Shown: positions 9,270 through 17,804, counted from the stretch's first letter. The stretch is 63,954 nt of DNA from an uncultured Lentisphaeraceae bacterium (GCA_937892925.1 CALBHX010000031.1:1-63954); one strand, 5' to 3'. Made by a program: numbers and translations. Notes: a model not told the origin generated them from the sequence alone.

Positions 9270-10220
9270 TCATACCCGCTCAAATGATTGAATGGCCGCC
9301 TCCAAATCGGCTAATGTATGCAAATGCATCAGATTGCCGCGCAGCGTGTTGGCTCCCGGTAAGCCTTTAAAGTAGCGGAAAATGTGCCGCCGGAAAGTCA
9401 ACACTGCCGCCGCCTCTGCCGACAGGCGTGAAAACCGCTCCGCCAAACGTCGATACCGCATCTCCAACGCCAGATGTTCCCGTGCCATCGCCACAGCCGA
9501 ACCCATGCCAAAATGAAAAACCGCCGGGTTCTCCAACGCCGCACGCGCAATCAACAACGCCGCCGTACCCGTCCCCGCCATCGCCACAGCCGAAGCACGA
9601 TCAACCACCGACCCATTCCCAAAAACCGGAAGCCGCGTAGCCGCCACCGCTTCCCGCAGCGTCTCCAGCCACACCGTCCCAGCGTGCCCCTGCGATGTGT
9701 AGCGTGCATGAAACGTCACGTTCGCCACACCCGCCTCTTCCGCCAGACGAAGCGTCTCCCGCCAGGTAGGCGTTGCCGGAGTCGGCCCCAACCGCGTTTT
9801 GAGCGAAACCGGCAGCCGGACAGCCTTCACCACACGGCGAAGCATCTCCCCCAGGCGCGGCAAATTCCGAAGCAGCGCCGAACCGGCTCCCTGCGCGGTA
9901 ATCCGCGGCACAGGGCACCCCGCATTCAAATCAATCCCCTCAAAGCGCCCCAACGCCTCCACCCGCCGCGCCGCCTCGGCCACACGTTCAGGATCCGAGC
10001 CGTACAAATGCGCCCAGACATGCCGCTCCTCCGGAAACGTTTCCAACAGAAACAATGTCTTTTCAGAACCCCGGCAAATCCCCTCGGCATTTACCATCTC
10101 CGTGTAAACACGCCCGGCTCCCTGCGCTGCACACAACACACGCATCGGGGGCGAAGTAAAGTCCGCCATTGGCGCCAGAAACAACGGCGGAAGCTCGGAA
10201 TTCAATGTCGCCTCAGCCAT
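9270..10220 (-). CDS. dus: tRNA-dihydrouridine synthase (Dus family)
   Basis: 316 residues. This FMN enzyme reduces uridines in the tRNA D-loop using NADPH. It starts with the TIM-barrel signature LFLAPMADFTSPPMR and carries the catalytic cysteine in DLNAGCPVPRITAQGAGSAL. Downstream are the FMN-phosphate site (VFGNGSV) and the AALLIARAALENP helix, with the short helical C-terminal domain at the end. Bacterial DusA, DusB and DusC have 305-345 residues; subtype is not decided here. The start overlaps the end of the upstream coiled-coil gene by 19 nt, so it belongs to the minus-strand run that begins at about 14.5 kb. Confidence 0.92.
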   Translation of the reverse strand: MAEATLNSELPPLFLAPMADFTSPPMRVLCAAQGAGRVYTEMVNAEGICRGSEKTLFLLETFPEERHVWAHLYGSDPERVAEAARRVEALGRFEGIDLNAGCPVPRITAQGAGSALLRNLPRLGEMLRRVVKAVRLPVSLKTRLGPTPATPTWRETLRLAEEAGVANVTFHARYTSQGHAGTVWLETLREAVAATRLPVFGNGSVVDRASAVAMAGTGTAALLIARAALENPAVFHFGMGSAVAMAREHLALEMRYRRLAERFSRLSAEAAAVLTFRRHIFRYFKGLPGANTLRGNLMHLHTLADLEAAIQSFERV

Positions 10221-11518
10221 CCAAAAGCCTGCTGTTTAGCACTTAGCTGCGGCTCCGGCGTCTCCGTCTGAGTCGATGGCGGCGCCTGCACGCCCTCTGC
10301 AGGGAAAAGCCGCTCCAATTCCTCGATTCGCCGCAGCAGCTGCTCCTGAATATGCGCATTCTCGCGATGTTCCTCCTCGCGAGCATCCTGTTCCTGCTTC
10401 AATGCCTTACGGGTTTCCTGCAGCGAAGCATCCAGCTTCAGGGAATCAAGCGTTTGCCGCTCGGCCTGAGCAACGCGGGCACGGAGCTCTGCAGCCTGCC
10501 CCTCCTGCGCCACCAGGCGGCGCTGCAACCCACTCTCGCGCTCACGGGCAGCTGTCAGCTCCTGTTCCAGAGCGGCCACTCGGTCGGCCGTTTCCCGCCG
10601 GATGGGCGGCGAAGCAGCAAAAGATGCAACGGGAGCAATCCCCTGCCGGGCGTTGGCCCGCATCTGCTCGGGCGAATCGCCCGCCAAGCGGCGGATTTCA
10701 AGCAGCCGGTCGGAGAAGTGCCCTAATCGGCGATGCGCAAGCTCTCGCAGATGCTCAAGCAGCTTAGCCTCTTCGTCCTGACATTTCCGAAGCCACTCCG
10801 CCTCGCCGGCAAGAATATTAAAGAGCGCTGCATCGGGGGGCTGTGCGCTTTCCCCGGCAGGCGCATGCTGAGCCGTCTCTACCGCCACTTCAAGCGTGTG
10901 AATCCGTTGGCGAAGCTCATGCTCACGCCCGGCGGCGGCTTCAGCAGCCTCCTGTGCGGAGCGCTTGAGATGCGCATGTTCCAGACGAAGCCCCTCCAGT
11001 TCCGCAGCCAGCGCTTCCGCATCCGGCACACCTTCCACATTCAGTTCAGGCTGACGCGCTTCAGCCTCTTGCCGCAATTCATCAATACGCCGGTCTTTAA
11101 GGCGCAACTCGCGTTCCAAAAGCACCAGTTTCTCCCGAAGCTCCTCCACCTCCTGTGCATGGGCATCCGGCACAGGATCAAGCGGAAGCGGCAGTTCGGA
11201 AGAAACCGGCTGTTCTCCAGGATCCTGCGAAAGGGTGGCATCCTGAGGGAAGTGCCCTTTGGCAATAAAAAGCTCGGCGGCAACACGGGTTACGGGGCCA
11301 TATGGCGGTCGCCCCGGAGCCAGGATGTACCAACTCATGCCTAATTCCGGAAGACTTTCGGCAGGCACCCAGGTTTTGCCATCGGCCGACAACTGGCTTC
11401 CCGGCTTGATCAACCCCTTGTTTGCCCATTGAAGCAGCATAGCCGTGGGCACATTGTTGTTACAGATTTCCGCCCCGGCGCTTCGGAGCGACCACCGGCG
11501 GGTATCCCCCTCACTCAT
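10202..11518 (-). CDS. GYF_2/DUF4339-like N-terminus with long coiled coil; function unknown
   Basis: 438 residues. The N-terminus (about 1-105) appears to hold two tandem GYF_2/DUF4339-like units. The second is the clearer (WYILAPGRPPYGPVT, then an AAELFIAKGHFPQDA helix); the first has LLQWANKGLIKPGSQLSADG and WVPAE. From about residue 120 to 415 the sequence is almost wholly charged heptad-like coiled coil (Glu, Arg, Leu, Gln). No signal peptide or membrane segment is visible, so it is probably cytoplasmic. GGAGG lies 9 nt before the ATG. It overlaps the 87-residue gene upstream by 8 nt and dus downstream by 19 nt. Such domains usually mediate protein contacts; a structural or scaffold role is inference. 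Confidence 0.7.
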   Translation of the reverse strand: MSEGDTRRWSLRSAGAEICNNNVPTAMLLQWANKGLIKPGSQLSADGKTWVPAESLPELGMSWYILAPGRPPYGPVTRVAAELFIAKGHFPQDATLSQDPGEQPVSSELPLPLDPVPDAHAQEVEELREKLVLLERELRLKDRRIDELRQEAEARQPELNVEGVPDAEALAAELEGLRLEHAHLKRSAQEAAEAAAGREHELRQRIHTLEVAVETAQHAPAGESAQPPDAALFNILAGEAEWLRKCQDEEAKLLEHLRELAHRRLGHFSDRLLEIRRLAGDSPEQMRANARQGIAPVASFAASPPIRRETADRVAALEQELTAARERESGLQRRLVAQEGQAAELRARVAQAERQTLDSLKLDASLQETRKALKQEQDAREEEHRENAHIQEQLLRRIEELERLFPAEGVQAPPSTQTETPEPQLSAKQQAFGWLRRH

Positions 11519-11774
11519 GCGGTTTGTCCTCCAATGCGGTCTTCACCGCCTGGGCAGCCTCTTCCCGCACACGAAACACTTCATCTTCTGCCTCAATATT
11601 CCGCAGCAGGGCTGCCCGCAGGCGCGCCTTCACGGCATCCAATTCATCCTGAACCGTCATCAGTGAAGCCTTGGCAATCACCAACTCTCGCTCCCAACGA
11701 TGCTTCACAGCGGCGAGCTCTGCCTTCAACTGCTCATTTTCTTCACGCAAGCGAGTCATCTCTTCTGCATTCAT
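11511..11774 (-). CDS. Small coiled-coil protein, function unknown
   Basis: 87 residues, nearly all predicted coiled coil (MTRLREENEQLKAELAAVKH, then further Ala/Leu/Glu/Arg heptads). I recognise no family. It overlaps the lipoprotein gene upstream by 4 nt and the 438-residue coiled-coil gene downstream by 8 nt. That tight coupling supports it as real and suggests the two coiled-coil proteins work together. No signal sequence is seen. Confidence 0.7.
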   Translation of the reverse strand: MNAEEMTRLREENEQLKAELAAVKHRWERELVIAKASLMTVQDELDAVKARLRAALLRNIEAEDEVFRVREEAAQAVKTALEDKPHE

Positions 11775-12583
11775 CTCGTCTGAACCTCCCTCTCTTCTTG
11801 CGCAGGAACCCGTGGGAATGCCACACGCGCACCCTTCGGCAACGCACGAATCTGTTCAACACGCACACGCACGGCAGCCGTCGGCGAAAGCGATTCCGCG
11901 GCGGCCAGCTGGGCGTCACGCTCCGGCTGATTTCCCAGCTCGTGGTACAGCTCAGCGGCAAGCAGCGCAGACTCAACCGATGCATCCTCGCGAGCACACC
12001 GCGCCGCCTCCCGCGCAGCTGCGGTCAAGTTCCCAGCCTCATAAAGTCCACGGATAGCCAGCCGCCAGCGCGCCACCTGTTCATCACGCAAGGCTGGTTG
12101 CCCCTTCTGCAACTCACTCAGTAAAAGATTGTAACGCGTCTGCTGTGCAGCCGGCCACGTGTTGGCGTCCAAATCATAAAGCCAATCGGCCGCTAGGGCG
12201 GGCTTCAGCGCTTCCACCAGCGCCAGCTCCGCCTCTGCGGCATCAGCAGGCGACCAGTCCGAACGGTGCGCCGCCCATGCGTCAAGGAAACGCCGCAGTT
12301 CTCCGCTCGGCGTTTCCCCAGCCAAGACCATCCGCAGCTCCAGCGTCCGCCGCCACAGCTCAGCCTGCGGCACCTGGAGCCGGTCAGCGCGGGCAATCAA
12401 TCGCCGCGCCTGCGCGTAGTTCCCGGCCTCAAAGGCTGCTGCCGCCTGCCGATGCAGCGCGGCATCCGCGGCAATATCAGGCTTCTGCACACACCCCACC
12501 AGCACCCCAACCACACTTACAGCCCCTATCAAATACCTTGCCGCGTATCGCCCTGCCCGCCCCGTTTTCGCTCCATTCTTCAT
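11771..12583 (-). CDS. TPR-like lipoprotein, function unknown
   Basis: 270 residues from ATG 12583, where AAGG lies about 9 nt upstream; an ATG at 12592 would leave no spacing. The N-terminus is basic, then hydrophobic, with lipobox VLVGC around residue 30, so it is predicted to be a lipoprotein. The body is helical, with TPR-like repeats (AAAAFEAGNYAQARRLIARA; GLYEAGNLTAAAREAARCA; AELYHELGNQPERDAQLAAA). It lies between ruvA (11 nt) and the small coiled-coil gene (4 nt overlap). The role is unknown; such proteins often assemble envelope complexes. Confidence 0.75.
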   Translation of the reverse strand: MKNGAKTGRAGRYAARYLIGAVSVVGVLVGCVQKPDIAADAALHRQAAAAFEAGNYAQARRLIARADRLQVPQAELWRRTLELRMVLAGETPSGELRRFLDAWAAHRSDWSPADAAEAELALVEALKPALAADWLYDLDANTWPAAQQTRYNLLLSELQKGQPALRDEQVARWRLAIRGLYEAGNLTAAAREAARCAREDASVESALLAAELYHELGNQPERDAQLAAAESLSPTAAVRVRVEQIRALPKGARVAFPRVPAQEEREVQTR

Positions 12584-12594
12584 CTTCACCATCC

Positions 12595-13194
12595 TTATTT
12601 ACGCAAGGCCACCCGAATCAGCTCTTGAACAGAAGCCTGAGGGTTACGTTCATAAGCCGCCTGCACCAGCGCCCGTGCGTCTTCCGCCTTGTTACCCAGC
12701 GCCACAAGCGAGAGAATCGCATCGCGCAAAGCCGGCGGAGCGCCAACACCCGCAGCATCCTTTCCACGCAGAGCCGCCGCTTCCAAAGGATCCACCTTGT
12801 CTTTCAGCTCCACGATCATCCGCTCAGCCGTTTTTTTGCCAATACCAGAGATTGAAGATAAGCGGCGGACATCTCCCTCCGCAATGGCCATAGCCAATTC
12901 TCCAGGCGTCAACCCGCTCAACACCGCCAGTGCCAGCTTCGGCCCAATCCCGGAAATCCCCAGAAGCGTCCGGAAAAACTGCCGCTCCCGCTCCGTGGCA
13001 AACCCAAAAAGCAGCTGGTCATCCTCACGCACCAAGTGATGAATACGCAGCGTAACCTCTCCCCCGACAGGCGGCAGCCGATCAAACGTTGAGAGCGGCA
13101 CGGCCACCTGATAGCCCACACCGCCGCAGTCAATCAAAAGCTCCGCCGGAGCTTTCTCTGCCAGTACACCGTGAAGTTGCGCAAGATAACCCAT
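12595..13194 (-). CDS. ruvA: Holliday junction branch migration protein RuvA
   Basis: 199 residues, typical for RuvA, starting at ATG 13194 with GGAGG 5 nt upstream; a TTG at 13215 would add seven residues that RuvA lacks. It shows domain I (LIDCGGVGYQVAVP), tandem helix-hairpin-helix motifs (LLGISGIGPKLALAVLSG and LSSISGIGKKTAERMIVELK), and the C-terminal domain III (ALVALGNKAEDA-like) that contacts RuvB. The tetramer holds the four-way junction while RuvB drives branch migration. ruvB and ruvC are not in the window. Here ruvA sits between a regulator-like gene and a lipoprotein gene, not in a ruvABC operon. Confidence 0.95.
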   Translation of the reverse strand: MGYLAQLHGVLAEKAPAELLIDCGGVGYQVAVPLSTFDRLPPVGGEVTLRIHHLVREDDQLLFGFATERERQFFRTLLGISGIGPKLALAVLSGLTPGELAMAIAEGDVRRLSSISGIGKKTAERMIVELKDKVDPLEAAALRGKDAAGVGAPPALRDAILSLVALGNKAEDARALVQAAYERNPQASVQELIRVALRK

Positions 13195-13211
13195 CGTTCC
13201 CTCCGCATTGC

Positions 13212-14522
13212 TCAATCGGTGTTACGCATCCCATACTTACGGATCAACCGCTGAAGATAGGCACGCTCAATCCCGGCACTTCGAGCCGACTGCGATATAT
13301 TCTGCGCATTACGCGCCAACAGGTCGCTTAAATACTTCCGCTCAAACTCTTCAATTAATTCGTTCTTCAGATCCTTGAACGGACGATCTGCCGAAATCTG
13401 AAAAGCATGCCCCTCCGCCGCTTCATCTGTCACCTCAGGCTTTACCGCCCCCTGAAGAAACGCACCAATATCTGCCGGAATACGCCCCAACGATTGCAGG
13501 CGCTCCAAAAGCGAGCGGAGTTCCCGAATATTTCCCGGCCACTCATAGCGCCGCAGAAAAGCCAACGTTGATCCCTGCTCCGTCCAGGCACGCACCTCAT
13601 CGCTCACATGCAAACGGTCGGCCAATTGGCGCATCAGCAACGGCAAATCATCCCGCCGGCGGCGCAGCGGCGGCAATTCAATCACAATCACCGCCAGCGC
13701 ACAGAAGAGCGGACGATAAAACCGCCCGTCTCGCGCCAGATCGCCAAGCGGTTGTTTAGACGCGGCAATAAACCGCACATCGCCGCGCGTCTCCACGGCC
13801 CGCAGCAACAGCGGCTGAGCATCCGCCGGCAAACGATCGATCGAATCGACAAAAAGTGTCCCGCCGCTGGCCAGCTCCAGTGCGCCCCGAGCGTGCGCAT
13901 CACCAAAAAGCTCCCGTTTCGCCAACTCCAGAGAATCAAACCCATTGCAATCCAACACAATAAAGGGCGCGTCCCGCCGAGAAGACAAATCGTGAATATC
14001 ACCGGCCAGCTCTTCCTTGCCAGTGCCCGATTCTCCCAAGATGAGTACGGGGCTTTCCGAAGCAGCCGCCTGCTCAGCCAAATGAAACACATGGCGCATC
14101 AGCGGTGTGCGCCCAATGGTGCGGCCAAACTGCTCACGCGCACTCATCGTCAGCTCCGGGCGATCCTGCACCAGCGGCACAACAATTCGTGTTCGCCCCA
14201 GCTGCACTTCTGTATTCGGAGCCAAGCGCGCAGAAGATACTTTCACCCCCTCAATGCATGTGCCATTCGTAGAGCCCAAATCCGAAATCAACAGATTGCC
14301 ATGCTCATCTTCCACAATTTCACAATGTCGGCGCGACACCGTAGAATCCGCGATCGAAAGATCATTCGCCAATCCCGAACCAATGGAGTAGGGCAGTTTG
14401 GACAAGATATATTCGCGCCCCTCCAGCGGGCCGGCCGTAACTAAAAGATGCGGTTTCTGCCCGGCAGCGCTGTGCGGCGCCACTGTAGGCATAACAAGGG
14501 TGTGCTGTTCAGATTCATGCAT
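13212..14522 (-). CDS. FHA-AAA+-Fis protein, degenerate sigma-54-activator type
   Basis: 436 residues from ATG 14522 (GGAGG 10 nt upstream; an upstream ATG at 14594 is possible but its SD is too close). Residues 34-94 form an FHA phosphothreonine-binding domain (GSGLANDLSIADSTVSRRHC, then SDLGSTNGT). Residues about 130-350 form a sigma-54-interaction AAA+ domain with intact Walker A (GESGTGKE, 163-170). The C-terminus is a Fis-type HTH (NISQSARSAGIERAYLQRL). Several key parts are altered. Between ELFG (204-207) and GGTLFVD only about 13 residues remain, so the GAFTGA loop that touches sigma-54 is gone. Walker B is FVDS rather than F(L)DE. The arginine-finger segment FR-DLYYRL is replaced by FYRPLFCAL. 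It probably binds DNA and phosphopeptides but is unlikely to remodel sigma-54 holoenzyme. Its gene precedes ruvA by 17 nt. Confidence 0.88.
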   Translation of the reverse strand: MHESEQHTLVMPTVAPHSAAGQKPHLLVTAGPLEGREYILSKLPYSIGSGLANDLSIADSTVSRRHCEIVEDEHGNLLISDLGSTNGTCIEGVKVSSARLAPNTEVQLGRTRIVVPLVQDRPELTMSAREQFGRTIGRTPLMRHVFHLAEQAAASESPVLILGESGTGKEELAGDIHDLSSRRDAPFIVLDCNGFDSLELAKRELFGDAHARGALELASGGTLFVDSIDRLPADAQPLLLRAVETRGDVRFIAASKQPLGDLARDGRFYRPLFCALAVIVIELPPLRRRRDDLPLLMRQLADRLHVSDEVRAWTEQGSTLAFLRRYEWPGNIRELRSLLERLQSLGRIPADIGAFLQGAVKPEVTDEAAEGHAFQISADRPFKDLKNELIEEFERKYLSDLLARNAQNISQSARSAGIERAYLQRLIRKYGMRNTD

Positions 14523-14751
14523 CGGTGCGGAACCTCCATCTCTTGGGAAGAGCATAACATAAAATACCCCCGCTCGCAGAAACCACACGGCCATAACCTC
14601 CCTGCGCCCATTTCTGTATGCTTTTCAAAAACAGCCACCCACACACGCTATCCGGCCGGATTCCTCAGCTCTGAAGCGGCCGGCAGCCAACCTGTACGCA
14701 CCTTCGGCAGAAACGGCACCCCGCGTCTTCCACAACCGCACGGGCTGTCAT

Positions 14752-14780
14752 TTGCGCCCGCGCATGAAATGTGCTATTCT
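14752..14780 (+). promoter_or_regulatory. Probable promoter of purA-uppS
   Basis: TTGCGC (14752-14757) and TATTCT (14775-14780) are 17 nt apart, 55 nt upstream of the purA ATG. Matches to consensus are moderate. The divergent FHA/AAA+ gene starts about 230 bp away. Confidence 0.45.
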
Positions 14781-14835
14781 CCGCACACGTTTGCGCTGCG
14801 TTGGATGCAGCGCCCTACAACGAAGGAAGCAGACT

Positions 14836-16113
14836 ATGCCGAATACCGTGTTGATTGGCTCGCAATGGGGCGATGAAGGCAAAGGAAAAATCATCGATGT
14901 GCTTACGGCGCAGGCTGATATCATTGTGCGTTATCAAGGCGGTTCAAACGCCGGGCACACCGTCATTGCCGATGGCGAGAAACGTGTTCTTCGCCTCGTT
15001 CCCTCCGGCATCCTTCACGAAGGCAAAACCTGCATCATCGGCAACGGCGTGGTCATGAACCCCCTCGACCTCATCGATGAGATCGAGATGCTCCGGAAAA
15101 CCGGAATTGAATGCAAAGGGCGACTCTTCATCTCCACCCGTACGCAAATGGTTATGCTCTACCACCGCGCCCTTGACAAAGCCGACGAAGCGGCCCGGCC
15201 TGCCGGCAAAAAAATCGGCACAACCGGCCGCGGCATTGGGCCGGCCTACGCCGCCAAAGTCTCCCGCACCGGCCTGCGTTGCGGCGACATGCTCACACCC
15301 GGCTTCCTTGACCTCGTTCGCGAACAAGTAGCTGAAACCAACATCAAACTGGCCTATCTTCACGCCGAACCCCTCAACGCTGATGAGCTTGTTGAGACCT
15401 ACCGCGTAGCCGCCGAGCGCCTCCGCCCTTACATCCTTGACACCATTCCCTTCATCCACGCCGCCGACCGCGCCGGTAAATCCATCCTTCTGGAAGGCGC
15501 CCAGGGCACCATGCTTGATATCGACTTCGGCACCTACCCCTTTGTCACCTCCTCCAACCCAACCTCCGGCGGCGCCTGCATCGGTTCCGGGCTCAGCCCC
15601 CGGCGCATCGACCGCGTAATCGGCGTGATCAAAGCCTACACCACCCGCGTGGGCGAAGGCCCCTTCCCCACCGAAGACTTCGGCGATGTGGGGCGCCTCC
15701 TTGCCGAACGCGGCCATGAGTTTGGCGCCGTTACCGGCCGCCCCCGGCGGTGCGGATGGTTCGACGCCGTTGTCGCCCGCTATGCCCAAATGGTCAATGG
15801 CGTGGACTTCTGGGCTCTAACCAAGCTGGACGTCATGGACACTCTCCCCGAAATCAAAATTTGTGTGGCCTACGAGCTCGATGGTAAACGCATCGAAGAC
15901 ATGCCCTCGACTGCCGCCGAGCTCGCTCGCTGCAAACCCGTCTACGAAACCATGCCCGGCTGGCTCGAAGAAACGTCACATATCACCGACATAGCGCAGC
16001 TCCCCCTCAAGGCCAAAGCCTATGTTGAGCGCCTGATTGAGCTCTCCGGAGGACGGCTCGGCATCCTTTCCATCGGCCCCGCCCGTGAATCCACCCTGCG
16101 CATCGGCATCTAA
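14836..16113 (+). CDS. purA: Adenylosuccinate synthase
   Basis: 425 residues from ATG 14836 (GAAGGAAG upstream), matching the usual 425-435. It condenses IMP and aspartate using GTP, the first committed step to AMP. The N-terminus holds the GTP-binding signature SQWGDEGKGKIIDVL, followed by GGSNAGHTV with the IMP-site residues. In the middle are GTTGRGIGPAYAAK and EGAQGTMLDIDFGTYPFVTS, and near the end the TGRPRRCGWFD segment with its GTP/Asp contacts, then TKLDVMD. An in-frame extension upstream to 14752 has no PurA similarity and overlaps the promoter. It shares one base with the uppS start codon (TAATG). Confidence 0.97.
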   Translation: MPNTVLIGSQWGDEGKGKIIDVLTAQADIIVRYQGGSNAGHTVIADGEKRVLRLVPSGILHEGKTCIIGNGVVMNPLDLIDEIEMLRKTGIECKGRLFISTRTQMVMLYHRALDKADEAARPAGKKIGTTGRGIGPAYAAKVSRTGLRCGDMLTPGFLDLVREQVAETNIKLAYLHAEPLNADELVETYRVAAERLRPYILDTIPFIHAADRAGKSILLEGAQGTMLDIDFGTYPFVTSSNPTSGGACIGSGLSPRRIDRVIGVIKAYTTRVGEGPFPTEDFGDVGRLLAERGHEFGAVTGRPRRCGWFDAVVARYAQMVNGVDFWALTKLDVMDTLPEIKICVAYELDGKRIEDMPSTAAELARCKPVYETMPGWLEETSHITDIAQLPLKAKAYVERLIELSGGRLGILSIGPARESTLRIGI

Positions 16114-16817
16114 TGGAACACATTGCCTTCATTATGGATGGTAACGGCCGCTGGGCGCAAGCCCGCGGCCTTCCGCGTTCAGAAGGACACCGCGCCGGCG
16201 GAGAAACCGTCCGGCGTGTGCTGCAATACTGCCGCGCCGCCAACATCCGTTACCTCACACTCTACGCCTTCTCCATCGAAAACTGGAAACGCCCACGCGA
16301 AGAAGTCGAAGCCCTCATGCACCTGCTGGTGGCCTATCTCACCCAGGAAGCCCCCATGCTTCACGAAAACCGCGTCCGCCTTCGCATCATGGGGCGCCGG
16401 GAAGACCTCCCCGTTGCCGTGCGTGAAGCTCTGGAACGTGTCGAAAACGAAACCGCTGCCTACGAGAACCAGCTCATCGTCTGCCTGAGCTATGGCGGTA
16501 GAACGGAAATCGCCCACGCCGCCCGTGCACTGGCACGCCTCGCCGCAAAAGGGAAAATCAACCCCGAAACAATCGATGAAGCAGCCGTTGCCCGCCACCT
16601 CTACCTGCCCGATGTCCCAGACCCCGATCTCATTATCCGCACCAGCGGAGAGCTCCGCCTCAGCAACTTCCTCCTCTGGCAAGCCAGTTATGCCGAGTTT
16701 TACGTCACCCCCGTCCTCTGGCCAGACTTTTCAGAAAAGGACTTTCAGGACGCCCTCAAAGCCTTTTCCACGCGCCACCGCCGCTATGGCGGCCTCGAAC
16801 CCGCCGCCCGCGCCTAA
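16113..16817 (+). CDS. uppS: Isoprenyl transferase (undecaprenyl diphosphate synthase family)
   Basis: 234 residues. This cis-prenyltransferase extends farnesyl diphosphate with isopentenyl diphosphate to make the C55 lipid carrier of cell-wall and LPS synthesis. Signature motifs are HIAFIMDGNGRWAQARG (with the catalytic Asp), GHRAGGETVRRV, LTLYAFSIENWKRP, LSYGGRTEIAHA and PDLIIRTSGELRLSNFLLWQ with YAEFYVTPVLWPDF. All expected substrate residues are seen. The ATG overlaps the purA stop by one base, so translation is coupled. An intrinsic terminator follows. Confidence 0.96.
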   Translation: MEHIAFIMDGNGRWAQARGLPRSEGHRAGGETVRRVLQYCRAANIRYLTLYAFSIENWKRPREEVEALMHLLVAYLTQEAPMLHENRVRLRIMGRREDLPVAVREALERVENETAAYENQLIVCLSYGGRTEIAHAARALARLAAKGKINPETIDEAAVARHLYLPDVPDPDLIIRTSGELRLSNFLLWQASYAEFYVTPVLWPDFSEKDFQDALKAFSTRHRRYGGLEPAARA

Positions 16818-16841
16818 CCTCGCGCACGTCTCAAACAAAAA

Positions 16842-16867
16842 GCCCCCGATCCTGCCGGGGGCTTTTT
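16842..16867. terminator. Bidirectional intrinsic terminator
   Basis: The stem GCCCCCG (16842-16848) pairs with CGGGGGC (16856-16862), followed by TTTTT on plus and preceded by an A run that serves the minus strand. It lies between uppS and the convergent rubrerythrin gene. Confidence 0.88.
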
Positions 16868-16907
16868 GTTTATCCACTCACCAGAGCCTATGCTCCAGAA
16901 CGACCAT

Positions 16908-17435
16908 TCAATCCTTTGCAATGGCAAAATACGCACGCGGATGCTTGCACACCGGGCACATCTCCGGCGCCTGCTCACTGATAATAATCGCCCCGCAGTT
17001 CAGGCATTCCCAACGATTCTTCCCTGCGCGAACAAACACCTCGCCCGTCTCGATATTTTTACAAAGCGCAGTATAGCGCGCCTCATGCCGCGCCTCAATC
17101 TCCGCCACCCCGCGCATCTGGCGGGCAATCTCCGTGAACCCCTCAGCCTCCGCTTCCTCAGCCATCCGTTTATACATCTCTGTCCACTCAAAGTTCTCTC
17201 CTGCAGCGGCTGCCTTCAGATTCGCCACCGTGTCGCCAATCCCTTGGAGATGCTTAAACCACAGCTTCGCATGTTCTTTCTCATTGTTCGCCGTTTCCTC
17301 GAAGATGCGGGCAACTTCAACATACCCCTCCTTCTTCGCCACCGAAGCAAAATAGGTATACTTATTCCGCGCCTGCGACTCGCCGGCAAACGCCTCTCGC
17401 AGATTCTTCTCCGTCTTGCTGCCTTTCAGTTCCAT
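16908..17435 (-). CDS. rbr: Rubrerythrin
   Basis: 175 residues from ATG 17435, with AAGGAG 7 nt upstream. The N-terminal ferritin-like four-helix domain has the di-iron ligands (LREAFAGESQARNKYTYFA; EETANNEKEHAKLWF; MAEEAEAEGF; GVAEIEARHEARY). The C-terminal rubredoxin domain has the two CxxC iron loops (CLNCG and CPVCKHPRAYF). It reduces hydrogen peroxide in anaerobes and microaerophiles and lies in the cytoplasm. It is monocistronic with a promoter at 17489-17517. With the Bat genes it points to a host that must deal with occasional oxygen. Confidence 0.96.
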   Translation of the reverse strand: MELKGSKTEKNLREAFAGESQARNKYTYFASVAKKEGYVEVARIFEETANNEKEHAKLWFKHLQGIGDTVANLKAAAAGENFEWTEMYKRMAEEAEAEGFTEIARQMRGVAEIEARHEARYTALCKNIETGEVFVRAGKNRWECLNCGAIIISEQAPEMCPVCKHPRAYFAIAKD

Positions 17436-17488
17436 CAGAAATCTCCTTTTTCTCTCTCCGAGGCAACCACGCCTCAATCGTTGAGATT

Positions 17489-17517
17489 ATGATAGCACAT
17501 CACATGCCCCAAAACAA
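17489..17517 (-). promoter_or_regulatory. Promoter of rubrerythrin with a short dyad at the start site
   Basis: On the minus strand TTGTTT (17512-17517) and TATCAT (17489-17494) are 17 nt apart. Just downstream of the -10, CTCAATCGTTGAG (17473-17485) is a 5+3+5 dyad that could be an operator for a peroxide or redox regulator. The operator is inference. Confidence 0.6.
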
Positions 17518-17581
17518 CTCCTCTCCAACCCCATCCACCCTCCCGCTGCGCCCTGCTGGCACAATGAAACGACGCGCCAAC

Positions 17582-17605
17582 AAAAAAGCAACCCCGAAAG
17601 GTTGC
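17582..17605 (-). terminator. Terminator of the four-tRNA operon
   Basis: The stem GCAACC/GGTTGC (17588-17593 with 17600-17605) with a 6 nt loop is followed on the minus strand by six Ts (17582-17587), 30 nt beyond the tRNA-Leu 3' end. Confidence 0.8.
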
Positions 17606-17635
17606 CTTTCCTGCACATTGCAGAAACATCTAAAC

Positions 17636-17720
17636 TGGTGCCGGGGGAGGGACTCGAACCCTCACGCTTTAGGGGCGGCAGATTTTGAGTCTGCTGTGTC
17701 TGCCATTTCACCACCCCGGC
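17636..17720 (-). tRNA. tRNA-Leu (anticodon CAA)
   Basis: 85 nt class II tRNA with encoded CCA. The acceptor stem GCCGGGG pairs with CCCCGGC, the anticodon loop is CTCAAAA, a variable arm is present, and the T-loop reads TTCGAGT. It is the last of the four tRNAs. Confidence 0.95.
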
Positions 17721-17730
17721 AAAAGACGTA

Positions 17731-17804
17731 TGGAGCGGGTGAAGGGAATCGAACCCTCGTAGCCAGCTTGGAAGGCTGGAGCTCTGCCATTGAGCTACAC
17801 CCGC
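17731..17804 (-). tRNA. tRNA-Gly (anticodon UCC)
   Basis: 74 nt with encoded CCA. The acceptor is GCGGGTG, the anticodon loop is CTTCCAA, and the T-loop is TTCGATT. It lies 10 bp upstream of tRNA-Leu in the same operon. Confidence 0.95.
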
